A DNA stretch of 19,632 nucleotides from assembly GCA_016184235.1 (NCBI GenBank), contig JACPDC010000096.1:1-19632 (forward strand), in the 5' to 3' direction. This DNA comes from Deltaproteobacteria bacterium (GTDB taxonomy: Bacteria > Desulfobacterota > Binatia > UBA9968). The notes beneath the pieces are model-generated. The model saw nothing but the letters and a program-made list of their open reading frames with translations, ran no database searches and was not told where the DNA came from. Position numbers and translations under genes: made by a program. How positions within the stretch are numbered: the stretch's first letter is position 1; each line of letters begins with the position of its first letter. Shown here one piece after another: positions 13,813-19,632 of this stretch.

Positions 13813-14121
13813 ATGAGTAACAAACTGTATGTAGGCGGATTGCCCTATTCGGCGACGGAAGGGCAGCTGCAAGAACTATTCGCGGCCCACGGGACCGTGG
13901 AATCGGCCAAGGTGATCTCGGATAAATTCACCGGCCAATCACGCGGCTTCGGCTTCGTGGAGATGAGCTCGGGGGCCGAGGCCCAAAAGGCGATCCAGGC
14001 CCTGAACGGCACCCAGCTGGATGGCCGCACCCTGGTCGTCAACGAGGCCAAGCCTATGGAAAGGCGCGATGGCGGCGGAGGACGGGGCGCCAGGAGTGGT
14101 GGCGGACGTGACCGCTGGTAG
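13813..14121 (+). CDS. RRM-type RNA-binding protein with Gly/Arg-rich tail
   Basis: Predicted 102-aa protein made of one RNA recognition motif. RNP2 is LYVGGL (residues 5-10) and RNP1 is RGFGFVEM (residues 44-51), with the aromatic residues that stack on RNA. A short Gly/Arg-rich tail of about 18 residues follows. Small bacterial RRM proteins of this layout bind single-stranded RNA and are often cold- or stress-induced. It forms its own transcription unit, with a promoter overlapping the upstream stop codon, a leader of about 200 nt, an ideal ribosome binding site and a strong terminator. This argues for high, regulated expression. Confidence 0.95.
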   Translation: MSNKLYVGGLPYSATEGQLQELFAAHGTVESAKVISDKFTGQSRGFGFVEMSSGAEAQKAIQALNGTQLDGRTLVVNEAKPMERRDGGGGRGARSGGGRDRW

Positions 14122-14142
14122 TCTAGTGGTTTTGGAATAATG

Positions 14143-14183
14143 AAAAGGGGGGGCAACGGGTCGGTTTGCCCCCCCCTTTTTTT
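14143..14183 (+). terminator. Strong intrinsic terminator after the RRM gene
   Basis: AAAAGGGGGGGCAA (14143-14156) pairs with TTTGCCCCCCCC (14165-14176), followed by seven T (14177-14183). The loop is eight bases. It is also partly symmetric, so it could act in both directions, though only the plus-strand use is needed here. Confidence 0.9.
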
Positions 14184-14240
14184 GCCCTCATCCCGCTGCA
14201 GGGTTACCGGTCGGCGCTTTCCGGGGGAGACTAAAAAACA

Positions 14241-14825
14241 ATGATATTCCATGCGACAGAGATCTCGGGCTTTATCGCTCTTTTCTTATACGCGAGTTTT
14301 TTTGAGTGGGTTCTGCACCGGTTCTTGATGCACCAGCTCGTCTGGTCGTATCCCTTCAAATCCCACGCCCTGGTCCACCACGGCATCTTCCGTTCGGGCC
14401 CGACCTATTTCCTATCGCAGGGGGAGGATCTCAAGCTGGGAAAAATCCGCTTCGCCTGGTGGAACGCGCCCCTGATTCTCGGTCTGCATATCCCCCTACT
14501 CCTTTGGATACAGCGCCTTCTCCATATGAATATTTTCTTCGGCGGGATGGCGGCGCTTGGTCTCTATTACTTCTTCTATGAGTATCTCCACTTCTGCATG
14601 CATGTGCCGAAGGAACGCTGGATCGAGAAAACAGCCTGGTTTTCTTGGCTCGACTCCCATCACCACATGCACCACAAGCGGCACTTCAACAACCTGAACG
14701 TAGTTCTGCCTTTAGCGGACCTCGTTTTCGGCACCCTGATCCCGGCCAGAGACAGGCTCGCGGTTCCCGAGCGTCCAGGCAAAGCGCTGACCCTCGCCCG
14801 GGCCTTGCCGCAAGCCCGGCCCTAG
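14241..14825 (+). CDS. Fatty acid hydroxylase superfamily membrane protein
   Basis: Predicted 194-aa integral membrane protein with the histidine boxes of the di-iron fatty acid hydroxylase/sterol desaturase superfamily. These are HRFLMH (H26, H31), HALVHH (H42, H46, H47), HFCMH (H117, H121) and DSHHHMHHKRHFNN (H140-H148). Membrane segments lie at about 8-24, 74-92 and 98-116. Family members hydroxylate or desaturate lipids, carotenoids or sterols using O2; the substrate cannot be told. The ATG follows a GGGGGAGA about 10 bases upstream and has no close partner genes. Its position beside envelope genes suggests membrane-lipid modification (inference). The last 25 residues are unstructured. 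Confidence 0.85.
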   Translation: MIFHATEISGFIALFLYASFFEWVLHRFLMHQLVWSYPFKSHALVHHGIFRSGPTYFLSQGEDLKLGKIRFAWWNAPLILGLHIPLLLWIQRLLHMNIFFGGMAALGLYYFFYEYLHFCMHVPKERWIEKTAWFSWLDSHHHMHHKRHFNNLNVVLPLADLVFGTLIPARDRLAVPERPGKALTLARALPQARP

Positions 14826-14896
14826 TTGAGCAAATCGCCCACAAAGGGCTATTTTCTCACGACCTTCGAACCGGGACTGCGCTTTGAAGGAAAGGC

Positions 14897-14925
14897 TTTC
14901 GTCTCATTCCCTGTTCCTGTATAAT
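14897..14925 (+). promoter_or_regulatory. Probable promoter of the rlpA operon
   Basis: A perfect TATAAT (14920-14925) stands 17 bp after a weak -35, TTTCGT (14897-14902). Transcription from about 14932 supports translation of rlpA from the ATG at 14980 and rules out the longer frame opening at 14884. Confidence 0.5.
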
Positions 14926-14979
14926 TTATCGTTAATGTTGACTTACTGTTCGTCGACCTGCCGCTGCAGCGGACGAATA

Positions 14980-15669
14980 ATGCCGCCGCTAAGCGGCCAG
15001 GCGTTCCAATGGCTTTGGCTGGCATCCACTCTCTTTTTCTTTTCCACCGCCTGCTCTTTGCCCCCCGCCAAGGTCAAGGTTCCTGCGCCCGCGTCGACCG
15101 AGGGCGGCGCCACGCAGACGGGCATCGCCTCCTGGTATGGGCCGGGATTTCACGGTCGTCCTACCGCCAGCGGCGTCATCTACAACCAGAACGATCTCAC
15201 CGCGGCCCACCAGACACTACCCCTCGGCACGAGGGTCATGGTCACCAATCTGGCTAACGGCAGATCCGCGGAGGTCACCATCAACGACCGCGGCCCATTC
15301 GCCAAGGGGAGGATTGTCGATCTTTCTTACGCCGCGGCGAGAACACTGGGGATGATCGGGCCCGGGACGATCCCGGTGCGCATCGAAGTCATCGACAGCG
15401 GTCCCTACAGGATCCAAAGCATCCGCCCGAGCCTGGACTACACCCTTCAGGCCGGCTCTTTCGTCGAGCTGGAGAACGCTCAAAGGCTGAAAGAGCATCT
15501 GGCTAAAAGTTACCCTCGGGTTCCCGACGTCACTATCGTCCCGGTCCACGGCAAGGACTCCATCCACTACCGGGTGCAACTCGGGACCTTTTCCAACCGT
15601 CGCGACGCCGAAGGGCACGCGCAGCAGCTGGCGCGCAAGGGCTTTCCGATCATCATCATGGAGAAGTGA
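14980..15669 (+). CDS. rlpA: RlpA-like lipoprotein (double-psi barrel + SPOR)
   Basis: Predicted 229-aa outer-membrane lipoprotein. Residues 1-25 form a signal with lipobox FSTAC (Cys25). The double-psi beta-barrel spans about 47-137 with GIASWYGPGFHGRPTASG, TAAHQTLPLGTRV (H77) and VTINDRGPF (D103). A C-terminal SPOR domain (about 153-229), which binds denuded septal peptidoglycan, follows. In active RlpA lytic transglycosylases the motif reads TASGE; here it is TASGV (V66), so the catalytic glutamate is missing while the His and Asp remain. Alternative earlier starts exist, but the promoter and lipobox distance favour 14980. Its stop (TGA) directly abuts the next ATG. Confidence 0.92.
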   Translation: MPPLSGQAFQWLWLASTLFFFSTACSLPPAKVKVPAPASTEGGATQTGIASWYGPGFHGRPTASGVIYNQNDLTAAHQTLPLGTRVMVTNLANGRSAEVTINDRGPFAKGRIVDLSYAAARTLGMIGPGTIPVRIEVIDSGPYRIQSIRPSLDYTLQAGSFVELENAQRLKEHLAKSYPRVPDVTIVPVHGKDSIHYRVQLGTFSNRRDAEGHAQQLARKGFPIIIMEK

Positions 15670-17052
15670 ATGACGGGGATGCGGCGGTCTCTCGCCCGGT
15701 TCTGGCTCCTGGGCGTTCTCTCCCTCTCCCCTGGCTGCGCAGAGAGCGATCTCCGTCTCCCCTCTCCCCCTCTCCTGTCCTTTGAGGAGCTCAAACAAAA
15801 GGTCTCGCGTCTTCGAGAGCTCCCGTTTCTCCAGGAAATCTCCGTCGAGACAAGATCGCTGGAAGAGATCCAGGCGCTGCTGGAAAATTCCCTTCGGGCC
15901 GGGAACAAGAGGGAAGACCTCGAGCAAAGGGCGGAGGTGTATGCGCGTCTCGGCCTGCTGCCGGAGCGCACGGATCTCGCCAAGACGCTCCTCGGTTTGC
16001 GCCTGTTGCACCGTCCCGTCCTCCCGGACGCGCGGCGCGGGACTATATTCCTGCCGAAGGCGCCGCCAAGACCTGCTCTTACTCTTTTGGGTCTTTCCTC
16101 GGGGGCCGAGGAAACAACCAAACAGCTCCTGACCGCCTACGCGTTGTCCTACATCCTGCAAGAGCAGCACTTCGACTGGGAGGAGAAGATCCGCAATGGC
16201 ACCACCGAGGATGCGCGGCTTGCCCTGCGTGCCCTGAGAGACGGAGACGCCGCGCTGGTCGCGCTGGCGCACCTGATGGGAGACTCCAAGGAAAACCGGC
16301 AGAAGGTCGTTGGCGCGCTTCAGGGGTTGAGCCGTCTGCCCGCGCGGCTGGATAAGGAGCTCTTCGAGTTCCCCGAACTGTTGCGCCGGAAGGTGGCGTT
16401 TCAATATCTGCAAGGAAGCAAATTCGTCGCGTGGGCCTATACCCTCAAAGGGTGGGAAGGGGTGAACTCTCTCTTTCGCCATCCGCCTGTCTCCACCGAG
16501 CAGCTTCTCCATCCGGAGAAGTACTACGTCAAGCGGGACCAGCCGGTTCGGGTCGTGCCCTGGCCCCTGATCCGCCGGTTCGAAGGAAAAAAGGTCCTGG
16601 ATGAGACGCTCGGAGAGTTCTTCATTCAGACGCTCCTGAGTCGCGCATTGTCCGAGGGAGAAGCCAGACAAGCAGCCGCGGGCTGGGCCGGCGATACCTT
16701 GCTCGCCTTCCGGCCGGGGAGGGAGCTGCTCCTCGGCTGGATCACCGCCTGGGACAACCCGGAGGAGGCCGGCGAATTCCACGCCGGCTTTCTGAAGGCG
16801 CTCGAACGCCGCCACGGCGTCTCTCTGAGGCCGCCGCCGGGCCGCGGCGATCTCCTCACTGCCGCGCTACCGGGCGGGCGCTCGCTGCTCCTTCAGCTCA
16901 GAGAGCAATTCGTTTTTTTCTTAGACGGAATCTCCCCGCCCTTCTCCCTGAACATAGCTGAGGAGCTCTGGAGCGATCTGGAGACGGGAGCAGAGGCGGA
17001 GCCGCCCGAGCTTACCCGAAGAGGCCGTCACTCTTTGCCGCCCAGGAGGTAG
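15670..17052 (+). CDS. Lipoprotein, degenerate zinc-metalloprotease-like
   Basis: Predicted 460-aa protein with an N-terminal signal and possible lipobox LSPGC (Cys23). Residues 156-170, AYALSYILQEQHFDW, align with the HELTHALQDQHFDL segment of an uncharacterised family of HExxH lipoproteins. Here H-E-x-x-H has become Y157-A-L-S-Y161, so zinc binding and catalysis must be lost. Other landmarks remain: ALRDGDAALV (usually EGDA), a GW residue pair, and PPVSTEQLLHPEKYY. The ATG follows the rlpA stop with no gap, so the two proteins are made together. The last 25 bp overlap the convergent hydrolase gene. I infer a non-enzymatic envelope role; homology is from motif memory. Confidence 0.8.
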   Translation: MTGMRRSLARFWLLGVLSLSPGCAESDLRLPSPPLLSFEELKQKVSRLRELPFLQEISVETRSLEEIQALLENSLRAGNKREDLEQRAEVYARLGLLPERTDLAKTLLGLRLLHRPVLPDARRGTIFLPKAPPRPALTLLGLSSGAEETTKQLLTAYALSYILQEQHFDWEEKIRNGTTEDARLALRALRDGDAALVALAHLMGDSKENRQKVVGALQGLSRLPARLDKELFEFPELLRRKVAFQYLQGSKFVAWAYTLKGWEGVNSLFRHPPVSTEQLLHPEKYYVKRDQPVRVVPWPLIRRFEGKKVLDETLGEFFIQTLLSRALSEGEARQAAAGWAGDTLLAFRPGRELLLGWITAWDNPEEAGEFHAGFLKALERRHGVSLRPPPGRGDLLTAALPGGRSLLLQLREQFVFFLDGISPPFSLNIAEELWSDLETGAEAEPPELTRRGRHSLPPRR

Positions 17053-17837
17053 CGCTCTCCGTCTCTCACAACCCGCCCTTCGCGCACCAGCTTTATCAGA
17101 TGCGCCTCGACAGAGAGCCGGCCGACGGACTGCAGCGGCGCGGAGAGATCGGCATAAATTCGGGCGGCGATAGCGGGAATGGTATTCCGACCTCCACGCA
17201 AAGAGTCCAGCACCTCTCTCTCCCGCAACCACCGATGATCGATGTATTCGCGGATCTTCCCGTAGGGATCGTGAATGACCGGGCCGTGGCCCGGCAGGAG
17301 CAGTCGGATTTTCAGATCCAGGAGCTTCTCCAAGGACTGAATGTACAGGGCCATGTCGCCGTCCGGAGGCGGAATGACCGTGGTCCCCTGGCCGAGAATA
17401 TGATCGCCGGTAAAGAGGATCTGCCGGCTCGACTCGTAGAAGCAGCAGTGGCCGGACTCGTGTCCGGGCGTATGGACGACGGTGAGCTCGCCGCCGTCAT
17501 AGGGGATACTTTCGCCGCTCTTGTAGGTGAAGTCTTCTCCGCCCAGATATCCTGCGCGTAAGGCGCAAATACCCAGCTTCGCCCCTGTGCGCTGCTTAAG
17601 CGCTACCGCCCCGCCGCAGTGGTCGCGGTGAGTGTGAGTCAAGAGAATCTTTTCGATTCTCTTTCCCCCCGTGCGCTCGATCTGCTCCAGGATGCCGTCG
17701 ATATTTTCCTCTCCGGGCAGGGCGACGTCGATGACAGTGATCTCTTCCCGGCCGAGCAGGTACTGATTGGTGCCGGTGAGCGTCATCATGCCCGGATTGG
17801 CCGCGGTGAAGTGGCGGATGTGTTCTAAAGCCTCCAT
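17028..17837 (-). CDS. Metallo-beta-lactamase-fold hydrolase, LACTB2-like
   Basis: Predicted 269-aa soluble hydrolase. Metal ligands are all visible: THTHRDH (H68, H70, D72, H73), HTPGHESGH (H126), FTGDH (D145) and LLPGHGP (H184). From about residue 195 a winged-helix-like C-terminal domain follows (IPAIAARIYADL, VEAHLIKLVREGRV), as in LACTB2-type proteins. These include thioester hydrolases and endoribonucleases, so the substrate is open. No signal peptide. It overlaps the end of the convergent lipoprotein gene by 25 bp. It lies 44 bp downstream of the substrate-binding protein gene in the same direction. The ribosome binding site is weak. Confidence 0.9.
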   Translation of the reverse strand: MEALEHIRHFTAANPGMMTLTGTNQYLLGREEITVIDVALPGEENIDGILEQIERTGGKRIEKILLTHTHRDHCGGAVALKQRTGAKLGICALRAGYLGGEDFTYKSGESIPYDGGELTVVHTPGHESGHCCFYESSRQILFTGDHILGQGTTVIPPPDGDMALYIQSLEKLLDLKIRLLLPGHGPVIHDPYGKIREYIDHRWLREREVLDSLRGGRNTIPAIAARIYADLSAPLQSVGRLSVEAHLIKLVREGRVVRDGERYLLGGKE

Positions 17838-17881
17838 GAGCCCCCGGGCGATTTAAAGCGGTCGACGGCCGGCCACCTGCT

Positions 17882-18931
17882 CTACTGTTTTCGTCCGATC
17901 TCACGGAGCAGCTTGTCCCAGCGGTCATTAGCCTTCTCGTACTGCTCGGTTGTGAGCCCTTGCTCGGGATACCAGCGCCTGAAGCCGTAGTCGGTCGAGG
18001 CGCTGCCGTACTCGAACTTCTCAAGAATTTTCTGGCCCTCCGGACCCAGGATAAAGTCGGTAAACAGGACCCCCGCATACGGGTGGGGCGCTCCCGAGGG
18101 GACGGCGGCGGCCCCGGCGTTGGTCGGAACCACTTCCATGGAGACCCACGCCACCGGCGCCTTCTTGGCGATCGATACCAGGGCGTGGTTGCGAAAGATC
18201 GTAGGAGAGACGCCCACCTCACCGGAGATCACCAGATCCAGGAGGGCGCGGCCGGAGACCGCATAGAGCCTGACGTTCTGCTGCTTCAATTTTTTGACGA
18301 ACTCCTCCCCCTTGAACTGGAGCATCGCCGCGATCATCCGGCTGCCGGTATCGCTGGTAGCGAAGGCGAGCTTGTCCTTGGAAGCGGGTCTCAAGAGATC
18401 TTCGAAGCTCTTGGGGACATCGTTCGCCGCGATGGATTTTTTGTTGTAGGCGACCCCGATATAGGACTCGCGGGCGCTGGCCCAGAAAAAGAGCCCCCGG
18501 TCGGCCTTTTCCTTGGCCTCGGCCGGGTACTTGCCGAGATGAGGCGAGTAGAACGGCGTGATCAACTTGTCGTCCCGCATTGCCTTCATTAAAGGCATGG
18601 TGCTTTCCACCGTGTCCACCAGATAGCGCCTGGCCTGCGCCTCGGCCATGATCCGCGCCATTAGATCCTGGCTCGAGCCGCGGTAGGCCTCCACCTTGAC
18701 CCCCGGGTATTTTTTCTCAAACGCCGCGGCGAGCTCCTTGTAGGAGCCGCCCGCGAGCGAGGTGTACCAGGTCACTCTGCCTTCTCTCTTCGCGCCCGCC
18801 GCCAGGAGTTGCTCGCGGTCCGCGCCTGTGTAAGCCGCCAGCTCCTGGAGCGAAGCAGGCTGGCCGCCCTCGGCCCACGACGCGCCAAAAAGAGTCACGG
18901 CGAGGATAACCGCCATAGTTCTCATTTTCAT
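17882..18931 (-). CDS. ABC transporter substrate-binding protein, Fe(III)-type
   Basis: Predicted 349-aa periplasmic binding protein of the type 2 fold. Residues 1-20 are a signal peptide with cleavage likely after SWA. The mature start (GAKREGRVTWYTSL), followed by AAAFEKKYPGVKVEAYRGSS and ARESYIGVAYNKK, is typical of FbpA/AfuA-like iron or iron-chelate binders. The C-terminal AGVLFTDFILGPEGQKILEKF is also standard. No permease or ATPase gene is adjacent on the visible side, so it is an orphan here. Members of this broad family also bind other anions, so iron is not certain. A GGGGGGAG motif stands before the ATG at 18929-18931. Confidence 0.9.
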   Translation of the reverse strand: MKMRTMAVILAVTLFGASWAEGGQPASLQELAAYTGADREQLLAAGAKREGRVTWYTSLAGGSYKELAAAFEKKYPGVKVEAYRGSSQDLMARIMAEAQARRYLVDTVESTMPLMKAMRDDKLITPFYSPHLGKYPAEAKEKADRGLFFWASARESYIGVAYNKKSIAANDVPKSFEDLLRPASKDKLAFATSDTGSRMIAAMLQFKGEEFVKKLKQQNVRLYAVSGRALLDLVISGEVGVSPTIFRNHALVSIAKKAPVAWVSMEVVPTNAGAAAVPSGAPHPYAGVLFTDFILGPEGQKILEKFEYGSASTDYGFRRWYPEQGLTTEQYEKANDRWDKLLREIGRKQ

Positions 18932-18969
18932 CGCTTTCTCCCCCCGATCCCGTCTCGAGCCGTTCGCGC

Positions 18970-19632
18970 TCAGTAGCCCTTTCCTATCAATTGGTTGTAA
19001 AAGAGCTTGAAAAACTGTTTCAATCTTTCCGGCCGCTTGTAATGAGCGAACTCCTGCGGCACCTTGAATTCTTTTTCGATCTGCTCGAGCGTTTTGCCGG
19101 CCGCGATCATCTTAGCAACCTCGCCCCGCATGACGACGAAATAACGCTTTTGCTCCTCGAGATCCTTGACCCCCCGGCCGACGTGCACCGGTCCATGGCC
19201 GGGAACATAAGTGTCGACGGGCAAGTTGCGCTGCATGACCTTGTCGAGAATCTCGATCCATCCCTTGACGTTGGAAAACCAGACGCCCGCGGACTCTCCC
19301 TGACCAGGATGGATTTCGGTATCGAGGAGATCCCCCATGAGCATTACCCGGCGCTGCGGAATGTAGACGGTGAGGTCCCCGGTGCTATGGCCTCTCCCCT
19401 CGGCCGTGATATGGAACGTGAGCCCGCCGAAATAGAGCGTCATGCTGCCGTCGAAGCCGATGTCCGGACGGACCAGCTCTTTTCCTTTATAAGCTGCAAA
19501 CCGCTTTTCGTTGGAGTTCTTCCGTTCTTCAAACTCCGCCGCCTCCTGCATGAACATATCCTGCACCTGGTTCCTGGTGGCGATATAGGTCGGCTTGTCT
19601 TCGCGGAAGTGCCATGCGCCCGAGGCGTGATC
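18970..19632 (-). CDS. Metallo-beta-lactamase-fold hydrolase, 5' end outside window
   Basis: Partial gene, 220 codons visible; the frame stays open to the window edge. The first visible residues DHASGAWHF are the tail of the HxHxDH metal site, so about 100 N-terminal residues lie outside. Further ligands are GHSTGD, LMGDLLD and VPGHGPV. A helical C-terminal tail of about 60 residues (MRGEVAKMIAAGKTLEQIEK onwards) is characteristic of a hydrolase group close to SoxH- or quinoprotein-associated enzymes. It lies 38 bp before the substrate-binding protein gene and is co-directional, so probably in one operon. Substrate unknown. Confidence 0.88.
   Translation of the reverse strand, partial: DHASGAWHFREDKPTYIATRNQVQDMFMQEAAEFEERKNSNEKRFAAYKGKELVRPDIGFDGSMTLYFGGLTFHITAEGRGHSTGDLTVYIPQRRVMLMGDLLDTEIHPGQGESAGVWFSNVKGWIEILDKVMQRNLPVDTYVPGHGPVHVGRGVKDLEEQKRYFVVMRGEVAKMIAAGKTLEQIEKEFKVPQEFAHYKRPERLKQFFKLFYNQLIGKGY

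Noticed and set aside
14147..14176. G7 and C8 homopolymer runs considered as a sequencing artefact
   Set aside because: They pair as the stem of a textbook terminator directly after a gene, which explains them.
14884..14979. Longer RlpA start with 32 extra residues
   Set aside because: The TATAAT at 14920-14925 implies transcription starts later. The lipoprotein signal fits the ATG at 14980.
15217..16815. Long minus-strand open frame (532 codons) opposite rlpA and the lipoprotein
   Set aside because: The opposite strand carries two genes with signal sequences and recognisable domains. This frame shows no motifs and is an antisense shadow.
1..19632. Search for CRISPR array, tRNA, rRNA, insertion sequence or prophage genes
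   Set aside because: No regularly spaced repeats, clover-leaf sequences, transposases, integrases or phage structural genes were seen on either strand.

Overview
The window looks like chromosomal DNA of an uncultured, GC-rich Gram-negative bacterium. LpxC implies lipid A synthesis. RlpA, two lipoproteins and a periplasmic binding protein imply an outer membrane and periplasm. The protein flavour resembles Rokubacteria, NC10/Methylomirabilota, Tectomicrobia or deltaproteobacteria-like lineages. That placement is an impression from sequence style, not a phylogeny.

Region 1 (1-9966, minus strand). A long co-directional gene train starts at a good promoter near 9950. In transcription order it reads yebC - ruvC - ruvA - ruvB - DUF2905 - NtrY-type sensor kinase - response-regulator/LpxC fusion - DUF2203 - queG, ending in small accessory genes. 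The first part is the classical Holliday-junction cluster. The second part is the most striking item. The gene after the NtrY-like kinase begins like NtrX (a receiver domain), but the AAA+ and DNA-binding modules are absent. Instead a complete LpxC follows, the committed step of lipid A synthesis. This suggests phosphorylation-controlled lipid A synthesis. At the end, a MazF-type toxin-antitoxin pair sits directly behind queG. The queG reading frame runs without a stop into the antitoxin, and an approximately 82%-identical copy of the last QueG HEAT repeat lies on the far side of the toxin. A 78-aa protein and a retropepsin-like protease follow as a tight pair.

Region 2 (10035-13140). An XRE-type regulator and a 104-aa partner point left. 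An RpoD-like sigma factor without region 1.1 points right. They share an AT-rich intergenic region with divergent promoter-like elements and a near-palindromic operator candidate.

Region 3 (13140-17052, plus strand). This holds a cysteine-rich probable zinc protein, an RRM RNA-binding protein with a leader of about 200 nt and a strong terminator, a small fatty-acid-hydroxylase-family membrane enzyme, RlpA, and a translationally coupled lipoprotein. RlpA and the lipoprotein both lack residues their families use for catalysis: the RlpA glutamate is valine, and the metalloprotease HExxH is YALSY. They may form a non-catalytic envelope pair.

Region 4 (17028-19632, minus strand). Two metallo-beta-lactamase-fold hydrolases flank an iron-type ABC substrate-binding protein. 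The last hydrolase is cut by the window edge.

No rRNA, tRNA, CRISPR array, insertion sequence or replication origin was found. No gene-free stretch exceeds 300 bases.
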